Shown piece after piece: positions 33,680-45,389 of a DNA stretch of 64,000 bases. The stretch is from positions 1 through 64,000 of the forward strand of contig NQMI01000183.1 of the NCBI GenBank assembly GCA_002270565.1, given 5' to 3'. Each line of letters opens with the position of its first letter. The stretch's first letter is position 1. This DNA comes from Stenocarpella maydis (Eukaryota; Ascomycota; Sordariomycetes; Diaporthales; Diaporthaceae). The position numbers and the translations under genes were made by a program. The notes beneath the pieces are model-generated. The model saw only the letters and a list, made by a program, of their open reading frames with translations. It searched no databases and was not told where the DNA came from.

Positions 33680-35948
33680 CTAGTATAAATTGCGGTCAAA
33701 CTGGCTCAGAGCTGCATGGCCCCAATCCAGGCTCTCCACCAGGGCGTTGGCAGAGTCACCGGCTAGATTCGCAAATGCTTCGTCCCAGAACTCCTGACTC
33801 CTATCGCAGTCAGTCTCAGCCATGTTTGTGTCATTAAAAAGTCCATCTGCCAGGCTTTGGGTACTGAGTAAGGCGGAGTCAAACGGTTCAGCCTCCGGTT
33901 GGGGCACAAGCGGGTAAGTCGTCAATGCGCTCGGAGCGTTCGGGACTGGGCCAGATCTGAAGGAATGCCATTCGTGGGCACTATTTCGTGCGCCGTCCGA
34001 CACCATTTCCGACATAGTACCCTTGGTGTAATGGGCCAGGTTTCCCGTGGAAGGCATGTGAAAGCCGCCGGCGTTGGATGGACCTGGCCTTGAATCTCCA
34101 GCTGTAACAGGGACTGCCAAGGGTACAAAGGTTGCTCGAAGATGAGCCAGAAGACGATACCGAGCGGCAAGGTGGCTATTTCCTCGATGCGATATGCCTT
34201 CAAGGAGTTGCAGTGCAGCATTCATAGACTCGTTGTTGTGTTCGTTAGTCGGGAACGCCACACAGGCCATAACCAATACTATAGCAGCGGAAAAGGCATA
34301 GTCCGAGTCCATAAAGCCGTAAGTGGCGACCAGGTTCTTCTGAGCAGCGACCATCATCATGTTGATCGTATCTTTCGCTGCGTGGATGCACATCTCAACC
34401 ACGTTGGCTGTTGTTTGCGTCAAGCTCTTCCTCCAATCTGTCTCTTTATCTGCCAGGCCGGCCTTGAGACGCGATTGCACAATGTGAAAGAGCAGCGGCC
34501 GTGCCGCCATGTGTATGCAGTGCGAGTAGTAGAGCAAGGTTGAAACGGACTCTCTGCTAGTGCTTAGCTTTGCCGGATCGAACTGTAGTTCCTCGGGGAG
34601 GTCCCGTTGCCATTGAGATAGAGCCAGGAGGATGTTCTGCACAGCCACCATCAGACCGGGGCCCGATCTTGGCTTGCGGCGGTAGATACTAGTCATGATT
34701 TGCCCATTAATTTGGGAAAGCCTCGTGTAGTGCCTCAGCACGATCGCAGGACAGAATTCCGGCTCATTTGGGAGCTTCGAGGGGAGTTCGACGCCAATGT
34801 CTCCATCATGTATGGTGATTGGGTTCCCAGATTTGGCGCTGTTGATACGGTCGAGACTGTAGACACTCCACCAGACACGGCGCCTGTGCTCCCTGGCTTC
34901 CTCGTCAATGTCTGCACTTTTTGGCTCATGGTGGAGGCCAAGGTTGATAGCCATGCGGAGTGCTGAGCCAATGTATAAGGAAGACGCGTCTCTGCGGTTC
35001 AAGTTCTGCATAAAGAAGCCAACCAAGGCGAGAGTCTCCACGAAAATAACACTGCTTTGTTCGTGTAGGTCTGGCAGAAGTTGTAGTACGTGGGTGAAAT
35101 AGTCGAAGCCAGGGGGTCCTTCGTAACCAATCCATTGGTTGACTGAGTACATCTTACCAAACGCAAGGATGACTAGCAGTTTGGCGCATCTAAGAGAGGC
35201 AGCTTGGTCGACAATTTGGTTTGAGCTCTGATATACCTCCAGGAGCAGGGCCTCAAACGCTTCCGGAGATACGAATGAGAATATTGTGCCTATAAATGTG
35301 TACTGGGCTGCGAATAGTTGACGCGCAATGCTAATGGGGGGTAATCGAATGTGGTTCATGTTGGACAGGCGTCTGGACGGCAGTGCAGATCGATCATAGA
35401 ACTGGGCATCACAGTCGAGGCTGCCATCGTCAAACTGGAGAGAAGCCTTTCTGAAGCTCTTGAGAAAGTGGTCTGAGTGTGCTGGGCCCTTGAAACCTAT
35501 GCGACCGGACATCAGCGGTGGGCAGGGAAAAGAATAGGACGGGCATCTAACTACTTGTGGGGTTATCAGATACGTCCAGGTTGAGGTCTGAGAAAGCTTC
35601 TGGGAGCGTAATAGGGTCACCGTCTTCATCAAGTTGCCGCGCTGCTTCTGTGGGATTCTTAGCAGTAGGATTCCCTGGGATTACAGCACATCTCGACTCC
35701 AACTGAGAGACCTTGGATTCCAGCTCTCTCAAGTACCTGTAAATTGTTCTTAGCAGAGAGAATGATGAATTTCAGGTCAGATGGGTGCGGTATTAGGCGC
35801 ACGCTTCGTTTATTGTAATCCTCCTGGCTTCTTCATAGACACAGTCGAACCCACCAGAAGAGCATCTGGTGCATTTTGGACGATCCTTGGAGCAGTAAGA
35901 GCGACGCTTGCGACAGCGGTGGCATCTACGGCAGCGCGTCAGCGTCAT
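33680..35948 (-). CDS. Zn2Cys6 fungal-specific transcription factor
   Basis: Three exons (35948-35803, 35736-35555, 35496-33680) give about 714 residues. Introns are 66 and 58 nt. The N-terminus has the binuclear zinc cluster with C-x2-C-x6-C-x6-C-x2-C-x6-C spacing (CHRCRKRRSYCSKDRPKC, then TRC and FDC) at residues ~9-36. A short linker and a coiled-coil dimerisation stretch (YLRELESKVSQLESR) follow. The fungal transcription-factor homology domain follows, with the characteristic RRRVWWSVYSLDR near residue 325. The ATG at 35948 lies only eight codons before the first cluster cysteine; an upstream start was not found. Such factors often regulate nearby catabolic or secondary-metabolite genes. 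Candidates here are the SDR and the MFS transporter, but this is only positional inference. Confidence 0.92.
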
Positions 35949-37409
35949 GGAACAAACAGTATGGCGGAGCTGAGCTCAGTCCGCCATAAATCCCTCCTTC
36001 TCCCCTTCGCCCACTCCGCCCACCCTACGACTCTCAAGTAAGAAAAAACGGGCTTTATATTTAACTCACGCGACGGGTCTGACGATATATTCTTCGGCGG
36101 CTTGCGAACGCTTGGCCCCGAGTGAAGCTGAGGCCATACCTTGTGGAAGATGGAAAATGAGTTGAAATAAAAAGCAGAACAAGCGTCACGTAGACTAGGA
36201 CCGTAAGCTGTTCCTAGGCACCATCCGTGTCCCCACTGCCCCGGTCTCACGTGCTGAGGTAGCGGCCACTCCAGCAGAGCCTATTGCCTCGTGGATATGC
36301 AGAAAATGGCCTTTGTCCCAGGTAGGTGATCCTAGGGCGTAAGCGGGTCAGTCGCAGTAGCTTTATTGCACGTTTCAGAGGACAGGTGCAGCTATGTTCT
36401 GTTTGGCATGGATCAGACATCGAGGCTTGATTCTGCTAAGTAGGCAAAAGAAAGGAACAGTCGTTGGCATGCAGACCTGATGCTGACTAAGCATGATTAT
36501 GGCCGATAGCGGATCACGTCTCATCCCACTCGGCAAGTTCCAAGTCACATCATTTTAGCCTGATCATGTCTTTAGCTTTGCCCTCAAGTGCTACTACCAA
36601 GATCTCCAGAACCTAGTTTCAATATTCAGCGAGCCACTCCAGCATTCAGTGGGGTGATGCCTTGCGTCCGGGCTTTTCGGGCACACTGAGCACCTGCCAG
36701 CTTGAATGCAGTGGCCCGGCCCATTGTGATTTATAGGACCTTGGGGACTGCCCAGTGTACGCAGTTCAGCAAGGGGTGGTGCTTGAGCTGAGAATTCTTC
36801 TGAATACAAATGATATTCTTGGCCCAGTGAAATTCGTTCGGAGGAAACTTTCTAGTGGCAACGTATCGTCAGGACTACCTCTGTCTATCTATTTCGGTCG
36901 CCGTCCCGGGTGCTTGGTGGGCAGCCGAGGATCCGAAAGCCATAGCCCTACACTACCCTAGCAGTGACGAAGTGAGAGGTGTGCCCCGGTGGCCACAGCG
37001 TGGAAAGCTTGGTTATGATTTTCCAATGCCATCGCTTTGCTGAAAATATGGAGATAGTGTAGCATGTAACTAGAGGTGTGTCGAAATTTGGAGTTCAGTG
37101 TTCGCCAATATTCCATCAGCAGACAGCTTGGGACCTTAGCGGGGGGGGGTTGCTGGGTGAAGTCAATTTACTTAATGATGGTACTGCACACATGGACAGT
37201 CTCCCGCTCCTACCATATTTCGCTGAACACGAGTTCTAAATAGAAAGAAAGCTAATTAAAATATCTTAATATCCGCCCTTTTTACTCCTGGCCCTTGGTT
37301 GCTCACCCTCTTAGCCATTGTCTTAGTGTGAATTGATACTACTCGCATTTCGTTCGCTGCGTACCTGTTAGTTAACTGTTTAAGCCCAAACACACGTCTA
37401 TAACGCTCT
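35949..37409. other. intergenic region upstream of the transcription factor
   Basis: The first few hundred bases should hold the promoter of the Zn2Cys6 gene. The rest lacks recognisable coding sequence. A 9-10 G run occurs near 37141. Confidence 0.5.
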
Positions 37410-37640
37410 GAAATTTCGACCTACCAATTCCCAGGCTTCCACACCAGACACAGCTTTCGATCCTCTGCCAGTATCTTCGGGATTGGATGGTACTGGCTTT
37501 TAAGTAAGCAGAGATATAGTGTTCGTTGGCCCCGTGTGCCTCCCGGAAGTATGGGTTCTTCATGAGCCTGGCAATCCCGCGATGAAGTTCTGGACCCCTA
37601 CCGCTCCTGCAGATGATGTCCTCTAGCGACTGGTGGAATT
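37410..37640 (-). pseudogene. possible fragment of a LigB/DODA-type ring-cleaving dioxygenase
   Basis: The minus strand reads SLEDIICRSGRGPELHRG followed by IARLMKNPYFREAHGANEHY. This resembles the C-terminal part of aromatic ring-opening dioxygenases, in which a segment of the type FREAHPTxEHxLP carries a conserved histidine pair. Nothing recognisable precedes or follows it. The match is short and judged by eye, so a chance similarity cannot be excluded. Confidence 0.3.
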
Positions 37641-37754
37641 AGACGCCGTTCTCGTCTGGGGGACGTTACATGGATTTGAGGAGGAGTCGCCATGCCTAGG
37701 GTAACCCAATCAAAAACAACATTCCCACTGCTGATGAGACGTCATTTCCTTACA

Positions 37755-39115
37755 TCCAGGTGCAGAACGTAACAGTAACCCCAATCACCATCAAAAACGG
37801 CGGTCTTATCCGCTGTAACGTCTTTCGGCCAAAGTCCACTGACCGCGTGCCTGTCATTGTGACTTACGGGCCGCATGGCAAAGATATGCATGCCTCCGAG
37901 TGAGATTCTTCGTCCATTTAGATCCGTCAGCTGCTCCCTCAAACTCGCATGAGTAACAATAGGTTCTTTCCCCCATTCTCACGCGGATATAAATCCAAAG
38001 CATAAATCCCAGCACTCTTATTTCGAAGTCCCAGACCCCGAGTAATGCACCGCGCAAGGCTTCATCGTGGTTCGTGCGGATGAGACCGGCAGCGACCAGT
38101 CCCCGTGGTTTCTGAGCCCCGTGTCAGCTCAGGCCTGGGACGCGTTCGCAGAGTTGGTTGAGTGGCGTTCTGATCAGCAATGGTCTACTAGCAAGGCTGG
38201 CCTTGCTCTCGGCATCGGTTGCTATGCAGGTAGCCAGTGGGAGGGTCGCCGTGCGGCGTCCTCGTGGTCTTGCCCGCATCGTCCCGTACGAGGGCATGGT
38301 CGACTATTAGTTACCGTGACCGTTGCCGCCACGGCGTTATCGTGCTGGAACCCTTTCTCCAATTTTGGATGGAAAAGCACGCTCGGCTGAACCAGTACGG
38401 CCTTCCCGGGCGGTCCAAGGTCCAGCAAGGACCGGATACCATCGAAGGTGATCTCAGCAGAGAGGAGCTGAGGGAGAACCTAGTAGCCGATCAGGACATT
38501 GATAACCTCTTCCGGGACGACGAGTACTACGCCTCACGGGACTAGTAACTACAGTCGAGGGCATTGAGGTTCCCCCGCTCTCATTTGGTAACTGGAGCAT
38601 GCTCAACATTGTGGTGCACCTGCGTAGCAAGATCAAGGGATATACATGCTCGCAGTATCATGCTACAAGTTCCTCCGGGTGGGCAGTAGCCGCCATAGCC
38701 TGCTGTTTTATTCGGAGCAAAAGATCAGGGCACAACGTAATTTCCTCTTCGCTTTGCTGAAGAACGATGACTATCTTGCGTCGGCTGGACAGCGGGATGA
38801 CATCCAAGGGTCACATACCAGGCCAGAGAGGGCACATTCGATCACAAGAGCTTGGGGCCTGCCACAGGAGAGCTGCCCAGGTCCTCGTGGCGGGTTGCCC
38901 CGGAGTGGCCGTTGCCCAACACCAGGTAAACCAGGTACTTCCTGAGCCCCAATCTGTCGTTGACCCCTCGGTCGCCTGCCGCGGAATTCCACGACAGACT
39001 CTCTCACCCAGCAATGACGACTGAGAAAGAGGGACAGGTATTTCCATCGCTTCCTGAACCACTGCCCGATCCGAACAAGAGGCAGAATCTCCCGGCCACA
39101 TCATGGCCCACGTAA
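37755..39115 (+). pseudogene. decayed CocE/NonD-type hydrolase (X-Pro dipeptidyl-peptidase S15 fold)
   Basis: Ordered conserved blocks lie in several frames on the plus strand. They are CNVFRPKSTDRVPVIVTYG and GPHGKDMH (37.76-37.9 kb), FIVVRADETGSDQSP (38.07), AWDAFAELVEWRSDQQWS and LGIGCYAGSQW (38.13-38.23), RGLARIVPYEGMVDY (38.26), and YRDRCRHG, LEPFLQFWMEK and NQYGLPGR (38.3-38.4). IEGDLSREELRENLV to DDEYYASRD, VPPLSFGNWSMLNIVVHLRS (38.57) and EWPLPNTR/TRYFLSPNLSLTP (38.91-38.97) follow. The order matches a full-length fungal CocE/NonD hydrolase. Stops (after MHASE, VDY and ASRD) and at least three frame changes disable it. The nucleophile motif expected as GISYYAG reads GIGCYAG, so the catalytic serine is lost as well. 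Confidence 0.78.
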
Positions 39116-39236
39116 AGGTCAAGTAGCTGAAACGGTGCACGGTGCTACCGGCGGTTTCTCGGCTGTCGAAAGCTGGCCTGCCGGCGGGATACCCGGCGAG
39201 GCGGCCTCGCCGGCGACCGCCGTGGCGGCTGCTTCG

Positions 39237-39345
39237 GTGTGTCCCCCCATACGCACAACTCACCCCAGCCAACGACGCCGCCGTCGGTCTCAGTGCGCAC
39301 GAATAGGAACTGGCCCACGTGGAGGGGCAAGACCGAGCTGATCGT
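39237..39345 (-). pseudogene. possible enolase-superfamily (mandelate racemase/muconate lactonizing) N-terminal fragment
   Basis: One minus-strand frame reads LPLHVGQFLFVRTETDGG and then VVGWGELCVWGDT. This is the style of the N-terminal capping domain of sugar-acid dehydratases (RxETDxGxVGWGE). The continuation is arginine/proline-rich noise, and no metal-binding barrel motifs follow. Low confidence; if real it is a remnant. Confidence 0.3.
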
Positions 39346-40222
39346 GGGGGGAGGGGGGGGTGTGCCATATCCGCCGGCTTGGACGTGCCACAGGCCAATG
39401 TTGGTGACATGGAAAATGGGAGGAATCTGCCAGCCCAGATGCCCCCGAATAGTGGACGAAACTCCGGGTATTCGTAGTTAGAACACAAGAGTTGATTGTG
39501 CCAGTGCTTCTGCCACGCACAAATGTTCCGTCATTGGAATCCACCTACTTCAAGACAGTCTGCACGCTTTTGTCTGCCACATCAAAAAAAATGCCTCGGG
39601 CACCTCCGCGGCTGTTTCTACCCTCGAGTCCATAGTCACCGAGGCAAGGGATCAGTCACGTTGAGCCGAAGCATTCCTCCACCATCAGCTTGGATGCGGG
39701 CGGGCAGGGCCAGTATCACATGTTTCAACTTCACCGGACAACGTCAAGCGGCAAGGGATTATTAAGCCCGCTCTTAAAACATTATCAGTTGTCCCGTACC
39801 ACAACCCTCCTACATATGATCGGTAACTCAGCATACATGAGGGCTGGCCTGCGCTTTTCGTCCAGGCCCTCTTCATGAGCCCCTCTCCGCCGCCCTCTTC
39901 GCCGGGGCCCCTCGCCCAAGGTACGTAAGCGTCGATCTACGTCTCGCTCCGCTGATCCCTTGGCCGCTAGAGATTGACGATTAGTCTTGTAGGGCTGGCA
40001 GTTCGACTAGCGGCCCATGGTCTATGTTATAAATATCTATCCTTGTCATTAATTTGGTTGGTTGGAACCCCACACACTCAGTTATGGTGCCGATGGACTG
40101 CTGCTGGATATCTACTCTATAACCCAGACAAGGCAAAAACACGTAGTACTTTTTAACATTCATTACTCGGTCAACTAAGATAAACAGCCCTTGCCACCAC
40201 CTCGAATGTCCCCCCCACCTCC
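39346..40222. other. intergenic, no gene seen
   Basis: 0.9 kb downstream of the MFS gene, without supportable coding sequence. Short G-runs occur at 39346-39360. Confidence 0.5.
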
Positions 40223-42131
40223 TTACGCAGTCGCGAAGTGAAGCGGCCCAGACCATATCCTCAGCCTCTTGCCAAAGACCATGAGGAAGAGGATGATGCC
40301 GAACGCCGCGGCGACGATGGCGGCCTGGATGCCGAAGCTGACCCTCGTGCCCTGCTTCTCGGCCCACTGCACCTGGAAGTAGGATATGATGAAGCCGCCG
40401 AGGGTGCGGGCGTTGTTGAGGTGGGCGCTGACCTCGCCGCTGGCCTCGGGGTAGCTGTCGAGGCAGTAGCTGCTGACGGCGACGGTGGTGATCATGATGC
40501 CGTAGCAGTAGAGGCCCCAGGACACGGACAGGGCCATGTAGTGCCAGGCGCCCTCGAGGGCCTGGCCGACGAGCACGAGCCCGACGATCATGATCGGGGC
40601 GGAGAAGAAGATGGCGCGCAGGCGCACCTCGGGCTCGAAGTGGCCCTTGTGGGAGCGGATGTAGGTCCTGGCCAGGACGTCGTGCAGGAAGTGGCCGGTC
40701 AGCTCGCCCAGGAGGACCGCCACCACGGGGGTGAAGTAGAAGTAGCCGATCTGCAGGGGGCCGAAGTCGTAGAGGGGCGTGAGGAATATCGAGAGCGTGG
40801 TGTTGATGCCGACGACCCACGCAAAGGTGAGCATGTAGTAGGTCGCCGTCAGCAGCACCGTGGGCTTGAGGATGACCCGGACGACGCGCATGCAGGCCTG
40901 CGGGAACGAGTTGCGCAGGCGCCGCGAGCGGAACTGCGAGATGCCCACGAGCCGGGAGAGGCGGCTGCCCAGGTCCGGCTGCTCCACGGCCGGGATGCGC
41001 CGGTCGTAGTACGTCTCGTCGAGGAAGAAGATGACGAGGAGCAGGACGGCGCCCGTCAGGGCCGTGTACACCCAAAAGGGCGTGGGCCACGGCTTGAAGG
41101 CGGTCATGAAGGCCGCCAGGAGCGGGCCCATGTAGGGGCTCATGACGAAGAAGCTGGCCCATATGTTGATCTTGCGCGCGCGCTCGTGGAAGAAGAACAT
41201 GTCCTGGATGAACATCATGCCGCCGCCCTGGGTCACGGTCGAGAAGAAGCCGTTGAGGATGCGGGCGCCCATGAAGGACTCGAACGTATCCGCTCCTGCG
41301 CACCACGCGGCGGTGGCGAAGGCCACGACGAGGAAGTAGAAGGCCACCGGGAGACGCCCAAAGTACGCGGACAATAAGACGGCTGCGCAAGTTCGTGTCA
41401 GTCAAGGCCGGGCGGCCACAGCTCGGTCTGCCGCGTATCCCGGGGGCCCATACCGAATATGCCTCCCGCACCCAACATGAAGACGTTTCCTGCCTGTGAG
41501 TGGTTCACATTATCTGGCGTCATGTTCCATTCCCTGGTGGCGCATTAGAATCCCATGCTGTACGCGGGTCCTGCTCGGTGCCCAAAGGAATCGGGGCCGA
41601 ATACTCACGCCGCCTGGGGAATCAGCGTCACTGCCCCCGTTGCAGAGCCATAATCGGGCACTGCAGCGCCGGGAGTCAGCGGTCAAACAACTCAAGAACA
41701 AGTCTCATTCGGGGATATAACAAGGCCAAGGCCGCGATGCGCCCCCGGCTTCTGAGGCACTGGCTGGAGAAGGGGGGTTTCTGTTTCTGGAGAGGGAAAA
41801 TTGTATCCAAGAGATGCTTACGGAAGGCGGCAGCAGCTATTATGAAGAGGATCGTGTGCTTCTTCCTCCAGCTCCAGTTCAGGGGGTCCTTGGGGTCGTC
41901 ACTTGGCTGTGGGATGAGGCGGGTGTGGCCATCTGCAGCCAGCTTCACGCCCGTCTCGGGGGCGCCCCCGTCAGAGTTCTCGGCATCGAGGACGTAGCCA
42001 TCACTCTCGCGAAACTCGTGTAGCTCGTCCTTGGTCATGACCCTCCGGGTCTTTTCCAGGTGCCCCGTGGTGGCACCCGCCTCGACCTCTGGCTCCGAGG
42101 GTGTCGGGGACACTTTTTCGTCGACGGCCAT
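40223..42131 (-). CDS. MFS transporter, DHA1-type drug:H+ antiporter
   Basis: Four exons (42131-41822, 41660-41609, 41533-41454, 41382-40223) give about 533 residues, joined by introns of 161, 75 and 71 nt that restore the frame exactly. The cytoplasmic N-terminus is acidic and has LIPQPSDDPKDPLNWSWRKK, the segment that precedes TM1 in fungal TPO/Caf5-like transporters. About 12 hydrophobic helices follow, including AAFLPDYGSATG, GAGGIFAVLLSAYFGRLP and the TM4-5 region GARILNGFF...RARKINIW. A long central loop (DETYYDRRI) separates the halves. The start is chosen at the ATG preceding AVDEKVSPTPSE, since upstream is a pyrimidine/purine-rich leader. The cargo is unknown, likely a small organic molecule exported across the plasma membrane. 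The coding region is very GC-rich at third positions. Confidence 0.92.
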
Positions 42132-43735
42132 TTCTTTTTTCCTTTTCTTTTTTTTTTCGTGGAGGAAATGCCAATACTGTGTGGGACGTAGACCTGTTCG
42201 CCTGTGGGAGCCGACGGGCGAGCAGGAAGAAATATGAGAGCTCCGATAAGCGCGCACGAGTCGCAGGCGTTTATAGTAGAGGCAGGAAATACGTTCCACC
42301 GGCAAGAGTGCATTCGCGGCGAAGCCTCGGGCTGATCCACCAAGAGGTTGCAGCACTAGCCGGGAGATCGATACTACCTTTCCTTTCCCACAGCCGATGT
42401 ATCCGGAAGGCCTCTCTTAACTAGGGAGGTTACCTTCAACGGTCGGATGCTGCATGGAAGCGAGCCTGATGTGCGGAGATAATCCCGCCGCCCCTGAGCC
42501 AGTCGTCATGGCCTTGACTCAAGACAAGCCCTCCATCAGGTTCCCTGGCAGCTTGGTCCGTTGTCGTGCTCAGGGGCAGCTGGTGACCTTGAAGTCCCAA
42601 TATCGGACATTAGATCAATGGCCTGGTTGCGAAGCTTGTTGGCAAGGTTTCTCTGTGTTGTCACCAAATACGGGTTGAACTTTAAAGATACCTTTCCGAG
42701 ATTTCAGAGCAGGCATCCCCGGGCTGGTAGTTTGGCTAATAAGCACTGATTAAGTGAACAAGCTTTCCAGGTTGTATTTCCCCGAGCCTTTAGCCGACTC
42801 GCCGCGGCAGAGAAGCAGAGAACTAGCTCAAAGAGGTTGGTCTGCCCCGTCGGCCGCTGGCCGCCCGTCGTTATCCCCAGGAACTAAGTGGGCCATTCTC
42901 ACATCAGAACTTGGTCGCGAGGGGGGCGGGGGTGGATCTGGGGGAAAACGATCTGCCAGTCAGAGCCGTCAGGAGGATCGAGAGGATCAAGAAGGTAGAT
43001 ATCTGTTGCGGGGTAGCAAGGCCTTTACTCCAGTCTCCATCTCGCCCAGCGATCCGGCGTGGTGACCCTTGCCGTGGGCACTGGTAACCATCGTGAGAAG
43101 CAAGGCAGTGGTCATGCCTCCCGTGGCTACCCGTGGCACTTTGTATGAGCTCCTGCAAATTATAGTGTACATGTCATGGCCTTAGGCTAAACCTTGATGC
43201 ATCTGGCAGGAAGGGGTTCGTAGCATCAACGTCCAGAAGGTGGCGTCGGCAAAATCATAAAACATAAAATACTGGGGCCCGGTGGCCCGCTATGCACTCT
43301 CATCCACACGCATGCAGACAAGAAAACCCGGGCAATCTCTCAGGGGGACAGCTGAAAAGCCAGCGGCTGAAGGATCCACCTCTTGCTGCTGGACATCAAC
43401 ACCCGGGGATAGGAGGTGCGTCGTCTGCAGATGTCCCACTTGGTGAAACTACCCTATGCCTGTGTGTATGACCACGCACATACCGACGCATGTACGTCAG
43501 CTTGGAGCTCTTGTTTACTCAAGTTGAGTGGCCGGTAGCGCTTGTCCGACTCCGTGTCCCAGCTCCATTATCCTGCATCGGGCTCCGAACCGGGCCAGCG
43601 TGGTCGACCCCGGGATTGAACCGCGCGCTTCGGCCTTTCCCGGCCAGACTTAAGCAAGCAAAAACTGCATTAGGTGTGTGTATCCGACCAGCATATTGTG
43701 ACTGACGAATCTCTTGCAGCTCTAATCGTTTTCTA
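42132..43735. other. promoter of the MFS gene and gene-free DNA
   Basis: A long poly-T/poly-A type tract at 42132-42160 lies just before the MFS start. The ORF at 42754-43065 and other short ones lack domains. A tRNA B-box-like string near 43609 is discussed among the rejected items. Confidence 0.5.
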
Positions 43736-45327
43736 CACTACATATCCGCTGCTAGAACCTTCTTAATATTCTTAAGGTTTTGCTTTATAATATCTTATAA
43801 TTCTTACAGGTTATTAATCAGCTGCTACATACTGTAATCCTATTCCCTTATTATTGGAGTTTTAAGCAGCAGCCCCTACTGCCTTAGTAGATGCTAATCT
43901 TAAGCCTTATTAAGTATGTACACCCTGCAGATTGGTTTATTATAATCTGCCCATCAGTTAGGGTTTCATAGATATTTTAAGGGTATACAGGAGTCCAGCC
44001 TTATTAGGGCGCATCCCATCTTATTATATTTCTAGTATAGGTACTAATTCTTAAAGTTATTATATTTATATATTTATTTAATGTTTTTACCTAAATATCA
44101 TTAGGGAAACCAGTCATACTTAGTTTTCTCCCTTATATATTCCTTATATCCATTATAGATATATAATACCCAGGAGATATCTTTATACTTATTATACATT
44201 AGGCATGCGCGTCCCATATCTCCTGGCCTCCTGTATTTCTAAGTAGGCTATCTTATAGTTTCTTTAAAAGGTCTTCCTGCAATTATAACCGCTATAATAT
44301 CAGTTCTTAGGGCTAGAAGGGGCGCTTATCCTAGGTAGTCTTGCAGTTCCTTCCACTAAGTTTGTAGTGCAAGTATAACCTAAGGGATAGGTTTTCCTTC
44401 CATCCTAGGGTCAATCTGCAAGAGTTCCTCCCTATTTTCTACCGCTAGGGTTCTTCCCTGCTTCCCGGAAGCATTCTTAGGAAACCATCTGATAGCTTCC
44501 TTATCACTATAGTAAGTAGCATAGCTATCATTAAAGTAAGCTATCTAGCTAAGCAATATATATATTATTCTAGGCTTCTAGGGATTCTTTATTAATAGGA
44601 TAGGCTGCTACCATACCTTATCTTTCTAATATTTCTTATATTAGAACTTAGTATATTATGAGAAGTATAGACTATTATAAAGGTCTTCTTCATTAGGGTT
44701 ATAGAAGTTGCATCCTTTATCCGGGTCTTAATCTAAGTATACCTGATATTAGTTATACATATTTATCCTATAGATGCAGTACTTACTCATAAGTTCCCAT
44801 TACAGTTTAGATCTAGGTGGTTCTTATATACTATAGGCAGCCATATTAGCTTAATGGGTAGCTTTATTAGCCTATTAGGTTCCTTTAGGTACTAACTTCT
44901 AGTCCCTATTTTTCTTTAAAGCTCTATATTCTAAAGCAAAGTATCCTATCTTATTATAGTTATAGTACTTAATGCTTTTCTTATCCTTATATTAGGCAAC
45001 ATCCAGCTCCATAGGGCCTGCATGCTATCCCTACTAGGTGCTTAGTTTCTAATACTTCTTTTCTATATTTAGTTTATACTTATAGAATGGGGGTTATTTA
45101 GAAGTTTATCCTTTCTTTTTTAAGTATTATTTATAGAGTCTATTATTAGTTTAAATAGCCATTTCCATATAATATAGAAAATTATTTAGTTAGTTTATAA
45201 TTTTACTTAGTTTATCCTTTACTTTATCCTTTAATCTATAGTAGAATATGAATTTCTTTATATTATTAGTATAGTTGATTTTAGTATAGATTCACTAGAA
45301 TTCTACAGTATAATTAATTACTAAGCC
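43736..45327. repeat. AT-rich RIPed repeat block
   Basis: Base composition changes abruptly at about 43.74 kb to AT-rich, stop-filled sequence. GC-richer islands at 44.29-44.50 kb suggest a decayed transposon of unrecognised class. It ends at the 22-N gap. Confidence 0.7.
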
Positions 45328-45349
45328 NNNNNNNNNNNNNNNNNNNNNN
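45328..45349. other. assembly gap (22 N)
   Basis: A 22-N run separates the RIPed block from the 3' part of the desaturase gene. The true distance and the continuity of the two sides are unknown. Confidence 0.99.
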
Positions 45350-45389
45350 CAGTGCCCGGGGCGTGATGGGGGGGGGGGTGGTCACTCAC

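Noticed and set aside
40238..41377. 379-codon plus-strand ORF antisense to the MFS transporter
   Set aside because: A shadow of the GC3-rich transporter gene. The composition (Glu, Gly, Val, His) is an artefact of the complementary strand and no hydrophobic or domain pattern is present.
39981..41471. 496-codon minus-strand ORF overlapping the MFS gene in another frame
   Set aside because: An Arg/Pro/His-rich out-of-frame translation. The frame with MFS helices and consistent introns is the real one.
43560..43660. tRNA-like B-box string (GGTTCAATCCCGGGG on the minus strand)
   Set aside because: The flanking bases cannot form a T stem, and no acceptor stem or A box can be paired with it. At most a degraded tRNA or SINE scrap.
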